Source: Anaerolineaceae bacterium (lineage in GTDB: Bacteria > Chloroflexota > Anaerolineae > Anaerolineales > Anaerolineaceae). From it: DNA of 31,677 nt. The stretch spans positions 1 through 31,677 of the forward strand of contig JAQTMA010000022.1 in the NCBI GenBank assembly GCA_028714615.1, read 5' to 3'. The notes beneath the pieces are model-generated. The model searched no databases. It worked only from the letters and a program-made list of their open reading frames with translations, and was not told the origin of the DNA. This document shows positions 8,219 through 16,728 of this stretch, piece after piece. The stretch's first letter is position 1, and every line of letters begins with the position of its first letter. The position numbers were made by a program, and so were the translations under genes.

Positions 8219-9735
8219 TACTCCCCTATCTTCAACTGGCTGTTGTGGTCAGAGCAGGTGCAAGCGGTGATGGTGCGGCCGGATTTGGTCAGGGCGCCGA
8301 GATACGCTTCCTTGCCAGGGACGACCACCCAGCCTTCCAGGTTGAAGGGAATGGCTCCCCCGGCGGGCATCCATTCGCCGTTGAACTTGCGGGCGATGTG
8401 CACGTGGGTTCCAGTGGCGCGCCCGCGTTCGCACGATGGGTGGCCGATGATGTCGCCCGCCTTCACTTTCTTCCCGACAACGATGGATGCATCCAGGATG
8501 GTGTGCAGGTAGAGGATCGTCCAGCCGGTATGCTCGTCGCCATCACCATCCAAATCCAGGACGGCCAATCCGGGTTCAGCACGGACAATCACTCCGGGAG
8601 CGACCGCGGTGGCCCACTCGTCCGATTCGATACACCCACTCGCTCCCGCAGGAGGGGCAAAATCAATGGCCGCAAACGGCGCCCCTGTTCCCCAGCCGGT
8701 ATGCGGACCGCCGGTGAAGGTCCAGTATTTCCCCGTTTGGAAAGGCAATTGCAATTTGGGTTGCTGCAAGCTGCCTGGCAGGTGTGGTTGGCGGTCCTTC
8801 CAAGGGTCGCCGAACAGGCTGGCATAGGTCTGCGCCAGACCGACCGAGCTGATGGCGCGCAGGTATTCATTTCCGGTGACGAACTGTGCATAAAACATAT
8901 GCAGAGCCACGGAAGCAGCATTCTGCCAGGGGTCGGGGCGTTCCATCGTTCCGTCGAGGTGATCGAATTGGGTGACGAGCCCGGCGCGGATGTCATAATA
9001 GTGATTATTCAGGTTATTCGCTACCCAGATGAGCTGCATATACAGCCCGGAATAGCCTCTCTGTACCGCACCGGCTGGATACTCCTCGGCGCCATCGGGA
9101 GGAGTGGGCTGGCTGAGCGCTCCGGTGGCGTATTCCATCATAGCCAGGAGCAGGCGCGGGCTGACGCTGTAATCCAACGCAACCCGGTCGATGGTTTGAC
9201 CGGGGGTGAGCGTCTCCTCCGAAGTGTACCCGTGGAACCCCTTCAGCCAGCCGGGCTGGCGGTTTATGAATGCATCTGTGTCGAAACCAACCTGGGCGGG
9301 CCCGTTGATGAACAATTCATCCGGGATGATCTGGTAGGGTGAGCCCCATAAAGGCAGGTAGTAAATCGGGATCTTCATGGGCATGCCCGGCGGCAGCAAG
9401 GTAACCTCCTGGGGGATGATCGGGTTGGCGCTGCGGATCTCGGCGATGGTGGTGTTAAAGCGAACAGCCAGCACGTCCAGCGTATCACCGGTCTGGGCGT
9501 TGTAATCCACCAGCTCACCGGGTGATAAGGGCTGGCGGGTTGGGAGAGCGGTTACTTGTGGCTTAGGAGTCGGGGATAGGAGGGTAGGGCTGGCCGTTTC
9601 GATCGGGCTGACCTGGTTAGGATCGTACCCCGGTGGGGGAGGAAGGCAGCCGGTCAGGATGAGAACAATGATGAGGGCGAAGATGACCGGGCGTTTCAAA
9701 CGCAATAGGATTCGGAAGAAGAGATAATTCTGCAT
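8218..9735 (-). CDS. Secreted lipoprotein: LysM, lysozyme-like and M23-type domains (paralog 1)
   Basis: A 505-residue lipoprotein (signal sequence to lipobox LILTGC, Cys30). A Thr/Pro-rich linker leads to a LysM peptidoglycan-binding domain (about 76-124), then a helical region (about 140-330) with VSPRLLLAMMEY that resembles lysozyme-like folds, with Glu201 in the catalytic-like place. The C-terminal region (about 335-475) has M23 hallmarks: GGPH (His345), AIDF (Asp358), YLH (His411) and GTHVH (His444, His446). The His-Asp spacing is longer than in LytM. A DLDGDGDEHTGW loop looks calcium-binding. It should act outside the membrane on cell-wall peptide bridges; activity is inferred. It is the last gene of a four-gene minus-strand locus and is related along its whole length to the next two. 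Confidence 0.85.
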   Translation of the reverse strand: MQNYLFFRILLRLKRPVIFALIIVLILTGCLPPPPGYDPNQVSPIETASPTLLSPTPKPQVTALPTRQPLSPGELVDYNAQTGDTLDVLAVRFNTTIAEIRSANPIIPQEVTLLPPGMPMKIPIYYLPLWGSPYQIIPDELFINGPAQVGFDTDAFINRQPGWLKGFHGYTSEETLTPGQTIDRVALDYSVSPRLLLAMMEYATGALSQPTPPDGAEEYPAGAVQRGYSGLYMQLIWVANNLNNHYYDIRAGLVTQFDHLDGTMERPDPWQNAASVALHMFYAQFVTGNEYLRAISSVGLAQTYASLFGDPWKDRQPHLPGSLQQPKLQLPFQTGKYWTFTGGPHTGWGTGAPFAAIDFAPPAGASGCIESDEWATAVAPGVIVRAEPGLAVLDLDGDGDEHTGWTILYLHTILDASIVVGKKVKAGDIIGHPSCERGRATGTHVHIARKFNGEWMPAGGAIPFNLEGWVVVPGKEAYLGALTKSGRTITACTCSDHNSQLKIGE

Positions 9736-9815
9736 GGAAAGTACCGTTAAGGAAGAGGATGGAAGCGGAGATATTGTAACACGGGGGGACCATCCACGAA
9801 TGGAACACGAAAAAT

Positions 9816-11534
9816 TTATTTCTCTTTCGCCGGGCGCCAGATGCGGGTTTCAAAAGAGCCGCAGGTGCAGGCGGTGACGGTTTGATCGCCCTGAGTCATC
9901 GTACCCTGGTAGGGATCGACGCCAGCGTGAGCCGTCCAGCCGCTCAGATTAAAGGATAATGGGCCGTCAGCGGCGATCCACTCACCGTTGTACTTGCGCA
10001 CGAAGTGGACGTGTGTCCCGGTGGCGTTACCGCCTTCGCAGGAGGGATGGCCGAGCGGATCGCCGGCCTCCACAAAGCGGCCCAACGGGACGCGGCCGTC
10101 CGTTGCAATGTGCAGATAGAGCAGCACCCATCCCGTTTCTTCATGCCCGTCGCCATCCAGATCGAGGATGACAACGCCGTGGTCGGAGCGAGTCACCAGG
10201 CCGCCGGCAGAGGCGGCTACCCACATGTCGGACTTCACGCAGCCACTTTCCGTGCTACTCGGCGCAAAATCGAGGGCGGAACGGCCGCCGTTCTTCTCCT
10301 GGCTCCAGGGAGAATGGGGTCCGCCCGAAAAACTCCACACCTGGCCCGGGTAGAACGGCAGGTTCAAGGTGGGTTGGGCCAGGTTGGGTGGGAAAACGGG
10401 TTCTACCGAATGCGCGCGTACCCAGGGGCTGCCAAAGAGCTTCTCATAGACGGCAGTGAGACCCTGTTCGGAGTACAGGTCGCCTGACCAGGCGGCCTGG
10501 TTTTCGAGCTGGGCGATTAAGTATTGCAGTCCAACCGTGGCAGCGTTCAGGCTGGGGGCGAGCCGGCGGCTGGTCCCATCCGGGAAGGTGATATCAGTGA
10601 TGCGCCCTTCGCGCCAGCTATAAAAGCCGACGGAAAGCTGATCGACTGCCCAGACCAACTGGGGGTAGAGCTCCTTACTGCGTACGTCCATACGTCCCAA
10701 GGGGTAAAACGTTTCAGCCAGATTGGAGGGTTGCCCGGTGACCCAATGGGCGCGCAGCTCGAGCAAAGCCAGCAGCATGCGTGGATTGATGGAGTATTCG
10801 CGGGAAATGCGCTTGATGATATCGGCCCCGGTAGTGGTACCGGTGCTGCCGAGGTACTCCGTGTAGGTCGAGAGGAAACCGCCGGCTTTTCCGACGAAAT
10901 CGGCGACGTCGAAATCGACGGCAGAGGGAGAGTCGATGAACTCGCTATCTGGCAGGACCTGGCGATCGGAGGTGGTTTCGCCCAAACGGCGTGGGATGAT
11001 CAGTTGCTGTCCCGGACTGATGAAGGCAGCCGGGGGGAGGGGGTCGGGGGAACTGATCTCTTCGGGTTTCACTGCAAAGCGGGCGGAGATGGCCGGGAGT
11101 GTATCGCCGGATTGGGCGGTATACAGGATGATCGGCTGGCTGGTTGCGGGAGATTGCCCTGAAGTCGGCAACGTTTTGGGAATGGCACGCGGGGTGGCGG
11201 TGGCCGGCGGGAGTATGGTAGACGAGGCAAAAAAGGAAGTGGCGGTCGGCAAGCCTTGAATGGGGCTGGCAGGGCGGGTCTCGGTCGGGAATGGTGGCGG
11301 CTGAGTAGCGGGGGGAGGCGTCGGGGGAAGCGGTGAGGCAAGGGGGGAAGCGAAGGCGGCCTGGCTCAAGGGTGGAATGTTTGCACTGGCATCCACAATG
11401 ATCGGGTCCATCGCAATGGAATACGAACGTCCGCTGATCAGCATTGCGATGATCAGTGCGAGGAGGAGATGTCCCATGGTCCGGCGTCTGCGGATTGAAC
11501 TAGCGCCAGATTTGGTTCGCCTCCGTACGGCCAT
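9816..11534 (-). CDS. Secreted LysM, lysozyme-like and M23-type protein (paralog 2)
   Basis: About 572 residues from ATG 11534. The reading frame continues upstream to 11558, and ATG 11477 is another possible start. ATG 11534 gives an Arg/Lys-rich n-region before the hydrophobic stretch LLLALIIAMLISG, but no lipobox cysteine, so the protein is either cleaved by signal peptidase I or anchored. A long Pro/Thr/Ser linker precedes a LysM domain (TAQSGDTLPAISARFAV...). The middle helical region contains YSINPRMLLALLEL with the same conserved Glu. The C-terminal M23-type region has GGPH, ALDF, YLH and GTHVH, plus the DLDGDGHEETGW loop. This start would overlap the upstream paralog by about 35 bases, suggesting coupled translation. 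Enzymatic activity is untested. Confidence 0.83.
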   Translation of the reverse strand: MAVRRRTKSGASSIRRRRTMGHLLLALIIAMLISGRSYSIAMDPIIVDASANIPPLSQAAFASPLASPLPPTPPPATQPPPFPTETRPASPIQGLPTATSFFASSTILPPATATPRAIPKTLPTSGQSPATSQPIILYTAQSGDTLPAISARFAVKPEEISSPDPLPPAAFISPGQQLIIPRRLGETTSDRQVLPDSEFIDSPSAVDFDVADFVGKAGGFLSTYTEYLGSTGTTTGADIIKRISREYSINPRMLLALLELRAHWVTGQPSNLAETFYPLGRMDVRSKELYPQLVWAVDQLSVGFYSWREGRITDITFPDGTSRRLAPSLNAATVGLQYLIAQLENQAAWSGDLYSEQGLTAVYEKLFGSPWVRAHSVEPVFPPNLAQPTLNLPFYPGQVWSFSGGPHSPWSQEKNGGRSALDFAPSSTESGCVKSDMWVAASAGGLVTRSDHGVVILDLDGDGHEETGWVLLYLHIATDGRVPLGRFVEAGDPLGHPSCEGGNATGTHVHFVRKYNGEWIAADGPLSFNLSGWTAHAGVDPYQGTMTQGDQTVTACTCGSFETRIWRPAKEK

Positions 11535-13152
11535 TGTAGGCTTCGATGGTCTGCTCATTGTTGGTCAGGTAGCCACCGTACTCGATGCTATCACCACTGG
11601 ATACCCACCCGTCCATGACGAATGGGAGATTGCCATCTGCGGGGATCCACTCCCCATTATACCGCCGGACAAGGTGAGTATGCGTGCCATCTGAGATACC
11701 CCCTTCGCAAGAGGGGTGACCGATACGATCGCCAGCCTTGAGAAGGGTTCCGGCGGGTACCCGATCCTGGGAATCGATGTGGGCGTATAGAATGGTCCAA
11801 CCAGTCTGTTCCAGGCCGTCGCCATCCAGGTCTTGGACGACCAGTCCACCTTCCGAGCGCACGATGAGACCGTCAGCCATCGCAACCACCCAGGCGGAGC
11901 TAAGGTAGCAGCCGAACTGATCTCCTGGGGGGGCGAAATCGACGGCTGCCCAGGCGGAGCCGTTGCCCCAGCCGCCGTGCGGTCCGCCGGTGAAGGACCA
12001 GGCAACGCCGGGCTCGAAGGGTAAATGCAGGACCGGCTGCTGTAGGCCAGGGGGGAGGATCGGTTCGAAGGTGAAGGCGAAGGGATTGCCGAACAATCGA
12101 GCATAGGTGGCAAATATACCTGCCTGGCCCACGGCTGTTTGCCAGGCGGCCCGGTCTTTTAGGGTTGCAAACAGGTTCTGCACCCCGGCTGTGCCGGCAT
12201 TGATGGTGGGGGCGATCGGGACGACGCTGCCGTCGGCCAGGTTCCAGATGGATGCGCTCCCCGCGCGCCAACGGTAATACCCCGCATTGAGCGTGTCGGC
12301 AGCCCAGGATAGCTGGTGAAACAAGCCTTTACGCCAGACGTCGCGGGCGCCCATCGGGTAATCGCGCTCGCCTGGATTGGAAGAGGTCAGCCAACCGCAC
12401 TGATATTCGAGGGCGGCGATCAGCAGGCGCGGGTTGACCGAATACAATTGGGCTACGCGCTGCAGGATTTCGGGACCGCTCACATCCTGGTCATCAACCA
12501 ATTCGTGATAGGAGGAGAGATAGCCGGCGTGCTGGCGGATGAAGTCAGCGGCGTTGAATTGGGCCGAGCTGGGCCCGTAAACCAACTCGGAATCAGGCAG
12601 GATCTTGAAATCCGGGCCAGCCGCGCCGGGATTTGGCGGCGGGACAGTCAACTGGGCGCCAACGTACAGGATGTCGGGGTTGATGGTCGGGTTGGCTTCG
12701 ATGAGCTGCTTGAGACTGACCTGGAAGCGTTGGGCGATCTTGCCGAGCGCATCCCCGGTCTGAACGACGTAGGTCTGGGTTTCCGTCCGCAAGGTGGGCA
12801 TAACGCGGGGAGCATCCGGGGTGGGGGAGGTTCCAATCTCCACCGGGTAGGGGGTTGGCGACGAGAAGGGGGTTGGAGAGGCGCCGGGGGGCGTCACGGC
12901 GGTGGGATCAGGACTTGCGGCTTGCCGGGTGGACAGGCTCTCTGGTAGGGTGGGTTGTACGGGCGCCAGCAAACCATTTCCACCGGTTGGAGGTTGGTAC
13001 CAGGGCGTCACCGTGGGCGCCGGGCGGACGCAGGCGGAGAGTAGGAGGGCAAGGAGGCAACAAGTCAAAAAGGCAACGAGTGGATAGGTCAAGAGGGGAG
13101 GAGTTTTCCCTTCGCCCCAAAGGTTCCCAGCTCCGCGCTCGGGACAGCGCAT
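11500..13152 (-). CDS. Secreted lipoprotein: LysM, lysozyme-like and M23-type domains (paralog 3)
   Basis: About 550 residues from ATG 13152; the open frame reaches 13299, but that would place the lipobox at residue 90. From 13152 the signal has basic residues, a hydrophobic core and the lipobox LLSAC (Cys41). No good ribosome site is visible, so the start is uncertain. A Thr/Pro-rich linker is followed by LysM (VVQTGDALGKIAQRFQVS), a helical region with YSVNPRLLIAALEY, and an M23-type end with GGPHGGWG, AVDF, YAH and GTHTH plus the DLDGDGLEQTGW loop. YAH is the best match of the three to the LytM motif. It is co-directional with the deacetylase gene 180 bp upstream; that gap is full of simple repeat words. 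Part of the hydrophobic core is encoded by one of those words. Confidence 0.83.
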   Translation of the reverse strand: MRCPERGAGNLWGEGKTPPLLTYPLVAFLTCCLLALLLSACVRPAPTVTPWYQPPTGGNGLLAPVQPTLPESLSTRQAASPDPTAVTPPGASPTPFSSPTPYPVEIGTSPTPDAPRVMPTLRTETQTYVVQTGDALGKIAQRFQVSLKQLIEANPTINPDILYVGAQLTVPPPNPGAAGPDFKILPDSELVYGPSSAQFNAADFIRQHAGYLSSYHELVDDQDVSGPEILQRVAQLYSVNPRLLIAALEYQCGWLTSSNPGERDYPMGARDVWRKGLFHQLSWAADTLNAGYYRWRAGSASIWNLADGSVVPIAPTINAGTAGVQNLFATLKDRAAWQTAVGQAGIFATYARLFGNPFAFTFEPILPPGLQQPVLHLPFEPGVAWSFTGGPHGGWGNGSAWAAVDFAPPGDQFGCYLSSAWVVAMADGLIVRSEGGLVVQDLDGDGLEQTGWTILYAHIDSQDRVPAGTLLKAGDRIGHPSCEGGISDGTHTHLVRRYNGEWIPADGNLPFVMDGWVSSGDSIEYGGYLTNNEQTIEAYNGRTEANQIWR

Positions 13153-13299
13153 TGAGGGATTGCGCACCACCCGGATAGGGGAAGGGAGAATTGGGTGCGC
13201 GTTTCGGAACGAAGTAGGGTGAAGGCGGGAAGATGAATGGGACATTGAATGGAAGCAGGTGGAAGGATGAAGTAATCGTTTAACAAGGCAAAAAGGCAA
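13059..13299. repeat. Dispersed 18-bp repeat, two copies
   Basis: AACAAGGCAAAAAGGCAA at 13282-13299 recurs with one change (T for the second G of the GG) at 13059-13076, and further GGCAA words flank both copies. The second copy lies inside the coding region for the signal peptide of paralog 3; the first lies between genes. Confidence 0.55.
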
Positions 13300-13332
13300 T
13301 GGGGCAACCAGGAGAACCCTAAAGTCAATAAT

Positions 13333-14382
13333 TTACAATCCGCAATGAGCTTGCAGGTATGCCAGTTCCTCGGATTTGTGCTGCTCGGCAAAGACTTTAG
13401 CCTGCTCGGAAAGCTGCACAGCCTCATCCAGGTTGAAATAGGCGGCAGTGCTCCAAAAGCGCGGCAGGAGCAAGAGCGGATGGCCGATGGCGCGTTCTTC
13501 GGCTCCCTGGGGCACCCAATTATAAAAGAGCGGACCGCGGGCGAAAGCAGTGAATCCCAAATGATAGTGCGCCTGTTGAGCAACATCCACAGCGCGGGGG
13601 GTGAAGTTGCCGCCTGGCCAGATGAACGCCACCGGCCAGGTGCCCAGATGAGCGTAGATCAGCGGGATGGGCGCGTAAAGCTCGCGCAAGACGGTGGTTT
13701 CGGGCGTTTCGGGCACGAAGTAGGTGCTGCCGTTGTGCAAGAAGCCATGAGCTTGCATGTCGATGTGACCGGTGGCCGCCAGGGTTTCCAATTGCTGCCA
13801 TTCCGAGGCTGAGGCTGGGCCGGTGATGTAGCCGAGCGTAACGCTCCAGTTGAACTTTTCAAGGTACGGTAAAAAATGTTCACGCACTACTCCCGGCCGG
13901 CGGTCGTCTACGATCAAGATCATCGAACGGGGCGGGATTTTGGCGTTGTGTTCCAGGAAGTCAACGAGCTGGTTGGCCGTGATCGTTTCGAATCCGAGGT
14001 CGTGCGCGTGCTGCATGAAATCGGCGAAGTAAGCGGCGGAGATGGAGGTGGCGTCGCCAGCCTGGACAGACCGTCCGGCTTTGACAATAGAATGAAACAT
14101 AAACGGTGCAACAATTGTACCAGGAGTGCTAAGGGTTGGGTCCCAGCGCTGGCGCAGGTACTCGCAGGTGCTGGCTATGTAGGTTTGGGGCTCTACGCCG
14201 GGTTTGAGTTCGCCTGGGTGGAAGAAGGGCAGGGGACTGGGGGTAGGGGCCGGCAGCGTGGGAGTAACAGTTGCAAGGGGGGCCGCGGCGGCGGATGGAT
14301 GCAAGCGAAGAAGCCCACCTGGAATGAAGGTGATGATGAAAAGTGCAACCACCAGGGAGATGCTCCGGAATTTGTAGGCCAT
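13333..14382 (-). CDS. Secreted polysaccharide deacetylase (NodB-like)
   Basis: A 349-residue exported protein: N-terminal signal/anchor (about 8-28), Pro/Thr linker (about 36-53), then a NodB-type deacetylase domain. Motif 1 is LIVDD (Asp159, Asp160), motif 2 is HGFLH (His212, His216) giving the Asp-His-His metal site, and motif 3 is WPGGN (255-259) instead of the usual R-x-P-Y. The missing arginine is seen in divergent members. Substrate could be peptidoglycan or a secreted glycan. It is first of the four-gene minus-strand cell-wall locus. A minus-strand TATACT at 14404-14409 is a possible -10. Deacetylation followed by LysM/M23 hydrolases is a coherent wall-remodelling set, but co-transcription is not shown. 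Confidence 0.88.
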   Translation of the reverse strand: MAYKFRSISLVVALFIITFIPGGLLRLHPSAAAAPLATVTPTLPAPTPSPLPFFHPGELKPGVEPQTYIASTCEYLRQRWDPTLSTPGTIVAPFMFHSIVKAGRSVQAGDATSISAAYFADFMQHAHDLGFETITANQLVDFLEHNAKIPPRSMILIVDDRRPGVVREHFLPYLEKFNWSVTLGYITGPASASEWQQLETLAATGHIDMQAHGFLHNGSTYFVPETPETTVLRELYAPIPLIYAHLGTWPVAFIWPGGNFTPRAVDVAQQAHYHLGFTAFARGPLFYNWVPQGAEERAIGHPLLLLPRFWSTAAYFNLDEAVQLSEQAKVFAEQHKSEELAYLQAHCGL

Positions 14383-14445
14383 GACCAGCTATCCAGCAGG
14401 ATTAGTATACCCTGGAAAATTGAGTTAGGTGTGGGAAACGCTAAC

Positions 14446-14490
14446 CTTAAAAAGCAAACCTTGACAAGGTTTTGAACCATGTCAAGGTTT
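14446..14490 (-). terminator. Rho-independent terminator after the inositol-phosphate synthase gene
   Basis: On the minus strand a perfect 10-bp inverted repeat (14456-14465 with 14481-14490, AAACCTTGAC and its complement) is followed directly by GCTTTTTAAGG. A tighter nested hairpin, AAACCTT-GTC-AAGGTTT, ends at the same T-run, so either fold would terminate. It lies about 130 bases past the synthase stop codon and ahead of the deacetylase gene. Confidence 0.65.
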
Positions 14491-14623
14491 GGCGTCGGGA
14501 CGATGTGCCCGGGCTACATTTGAGTCGAATCGATTGGGCTGCCAGTACTTCAATGGCAAAAAGGTACCTGCCGCGAGTGGCGCTGGCTAATTGGGTTAAA
14601 CGATAGAACCAAAATCGGCGCCC

Positions 14624-15733
14624 TTATTCGGCTGGTGGTTCTCCCGATTCAACATTCTCGCCGCGGATGTAATCCTCGGTCATCTGGCGGGCGACCTCGT
14701 CTTTGAATTGTTTTGGCGGGGTTTTCATAAAATAGGACGAAGGGGCGATGAGCGGACCGGACAGGCCGCGCTCGAGGGCGAGCTTGACGCAGCGCACAGC
14801 ATCGATGACCACGCCGGCGGAGTTGGGTGAATCCCAAACTTCCAGCTTGGCTTCCAGGTTCAGTGGGACGTTCCCGAAGGTGGTGCCTTCCATGCGAATG
14901 TAACACCATTTGCGGTCGGAAAGCCAGGGGACGTAATCGGAAGGGCCCACGTGGACGTTACCCGGATCGAGTTGGTACGGTAACATGCTGGTGACGGCGC
15001 CGGTCTTGGAGATTTTCTTGGATTCAAGGCGCTCGCGCTCGAGCATGTTGAGAAAATCGGTATTGCCGCCGAAATTGAGTTGATAGGTGCGGTCAAGCTG
15101 CACGCCGCGTTCCACGAACAGGGTGGTGAGCATACGGTGCAGGATGGTGGCGCCCACTTGCGACTTGATGTCGTCGCCGATGATAGGCAGGCCGCGCTGG
15201 CGGAAGCGCTCGCCCCAATACTCAGAGCTGGCGATGAAGACCGGGATGCAGTTGACCATCGCACAGCCGGCGTCAAGGATCTGCTCAACGTACCATTTTG
15301 TGGCCATCTCCGAGCCAACTGGCAGATAACTGACAACGACGTCGGTGCCGGTATCCTTGAGGATTTTGACGATGTCGGCAGTGGGACCGGGAGCCTTGTG
15401 GAGAATCTGGGATAGGTACTTGCCCAGGCCGTCGTGTGTCATCCCGCGGCTGACGGGGACGTTCAAATTCGGGACGTCACTGAACTTAAAGGTATTGTTG
15501 GGGTACGCAAAGATCGCTTCGGAGAGATCCTTGCCGACCTTGGTGTCGACAACGTCAAATGCTGCGGAGAATTCGATGTCGTGGATATGATAGCCACCCA
15601 GGTTGACGTGCATCAGCCCGGGGACGCGATCGGAGTCGGCTGCATCCTTATAGAATTGCACACCCTGAATAAAGGATGATGCACAGTTGCCCGCTCCGAT
15701 GATAGCTACTCTTACTTTGTGATGACTATCCAT
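14624..15733 (-). CDS. ino1: Myo-inositol-1-phosphate synthase
   Basis: A 369-residue NAD-dependent isomerase that converts glucose 6-phosphate to inositol 1-phosphate, the first step to inositol lipids or inositol-based solutes. The N-terminus is a Rossmann NAD site ([12 protein letters not shown], about 9-20), and the rest keeps family segments such as [17 protein letters not shown] and [12 protein letters not shown]. Length matches the short bacterial/archaeal type, not the 500-residue eukaryotic form. AAGGAG sits eight bases before ATG 15733. A minus-strand TATAAT at 15785-15790 is a possible -10 but has no convincing -35. The small zinc-ribbon membrane gene lies 156 bp upstream on the same strand. 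No inositol phosphatase or phosphatidylinositol synthase is in the window. Confidence 0.95.
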   Translation of the reverse strand: MDSHHKVRVAIIGAGNCASSFIQGVQFYKDAADSDRVPGLMHVNLGGYHIHDIEFSAAFDVVDTKVGKDLSEAIFAYPNNTFKFSDVPNLNVPVSRGMTHDGLGKYLSQILHKAPGPTADIVKILKDTGTDVVVSYLPVGSEMATKWYVEQILDAGCAMVNCIPVFIASSEYWGERFRQRGLPIIGDDIKSQVGATILHRMLTTLFVERGVQLDRTYQLNFGGNTDFLNMLERERLESKKISKTGAVTSMLPYQLDPGNVHVGPSDYVPWLSDRKWCYIRMEGTTFGNVPLNLEAKLEVWDSPNSAGVVIDAVRCVKLALERGLSGPLIAPSSYFMKTPPKQFKDEVARQMTEDYIRGENVESGEPPAE

Positions 15734-15889
15734 GCCCCTGACTCCTTGAATGTGGAATGTAGATTGATCTTGATGATGGGTTTGATTATACTCGTCAAAA
15801 AGGTGATGCGGGGGAGATGCGAAAACCCATCTTGCAGCGGATTCCCAGGGACAGCCATGGCCGGCTACTGCATCGAAGTGGGTGCGGGA

Positions 15890-16231
15890 TTAATTGCCCT
15901 TATCTGCGGGTACATCCATATTCTCTACTGGAGCATCTTCATACCAGCGGAAGCCGCAATCGGAGCAGCGAAACTCGACCCCGGGAGGGAGTCGACTGCG
16001 CCATACGATCAACCATGCAACCGCCAGCGCTCCGGCGACGACAAATAGGGATGCGACCAGCCCTTGCCACTCTTGAGCGACGCGGGTGACCACCGTAATG
16101 CCTATCCCCATGAAAAAGCAGGTATATACCCATGGATTGCTGAAATTCTTGGTTCCGTCTCGATTCAATACAATCCGCTTGGAGCGGGCTTGTTGTTGTC
16201 CACACCACCGGCAGGTTACTTTCTTTCTCAT
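15890..16231 (-). CDS. Small membrane protein with split zinc ribbon
   Basis: A 113-residue protein that I do not recognise as a named family. CRWC (Cys7, Cys10) at the N-terminus and CSDC (Cys89, Cys92) near the C-terminus would together form one four-cysteine zinc ribbon. Between them lie two hydrophobic segments (about 33-50 and 57-77), so both cysteine pairs would be on the same side of the membrane, probably the cytoplasm. The frame is open upstream to 16285, but ATG 16231 is preferred because it begins with the cysteine pair and has GGAAGGGGG upstream. A sensor or scaffold role is conceivable but unsupported. Confidence 0.7.
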   Translation of the reverse strand: MRKKVTCRWCGQQQARSKRIVLNRDGTKNFSNPWVYTCFFMGIGITVVTRVAQEWQGLVASLFVVAGALAVAWLIVWRSRLPPGVEFRCSDCGFRWYEDAPVENMDVPADKGN

Positions 16232-16285
16232 GATACAACCCCCTTCCTTTCGATAGCAAAAGAGTAAATAGATAGTTAATATCAA

Positions 16286-16728
16286 TTATATGACATCTCC
16301 AAGCCAAAAAACTATCAGGAATCCTCGTGAATTCCTGATCGTATCGATGATTACGCTTGCTCCGCACGCGTAGACATCAATACTTCAATAACTCCCCAAG
16401 TTATCCGGTCAGATGCATAGAAAACCCAATTGAATGAAGGACTTTGTCTATTCTAGACTAAAATTAATTCAACAAATCGTCTAAATTGGACGTAGCAGAA
16501 CCGGCTAAAAGTAAGTAGAATTTGCTTGTCTACAGGCGAATTTGCAGGTACATACCCGGCCTCTTTTCCAAATACTGATCGCTACAACCGAATCACAACA
16601 GATCAATACTTCACCCTCACTCAGGTGGCAACATGGTTAACCCGTCAACCATGCTCCCATTCCTGTAGAGGTTGATGCGCACCCATTTATTTCGATCTAC
16701 GTTTCATGGTACTGTCGAAGGAGGAACT
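16286..16728. other. Gene-free region upstream of the thiolase block
   Basis: A 443-bp AT-richer stretch with no plausible gene. It holds the GTCTA palindromes (16446-16491), a further GTAGA-N9-TCTAC inverted repeat (16515-16533) and a directly repeated GAATTTGC (16518-16525 and 16538-16545, 20 bp apart). This density of symmetric words fits the control region of the thiolase-to-dehydrogenase block. I could not place a good sigma-70 promoter in it. Confidence 0.6.
16446..16491. promoter_or_regulatory. Paired GTCTA-N3-TRGAC palindromes, candidate operators
   Basis: GTCTA-TTC-TAGAC at 16446-16458 is a perfect palindrome with a three-base centre. GTCTA-AAT-TGGAC at 16479-16491 matches it with one change. 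Their centres are 33 bp apart, about three helical turns. A lone GTCTA half-site follows at 16528-16532. Position about 240-280 bp ahead of the thiolase ATG suggests an activator or repressor site. Confidence 0.4.

Noticed and set aside
8128..9342. 404-codon open frame on the plus strand
   Set aside because: Lies opposite the LysM/M23 lipoprotein gene, starts inside the repeat cluster, and its translation has no recognisable domain or ribosome site.
13153..13299. N-terminal extension of LysM/M23 paralog 3 to 13299
   Set aside because: Would place the lipobox at residue 90, and the extension is translated from repeat-rich DNA with no signal-like features.
13876..14475. 199-codon open frame on the plus strand
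   Set aside because: Antisense to the polysaccharide deacetylase; Gly-rich translation with no domain.
15778..15800. TTGACG next to TATAAT upstream of ino1 (minus strand)
   Set aside because: The two hexamers are only two bases apart, so they cannot act as a -35/-10 pair; only the -10 may be real.
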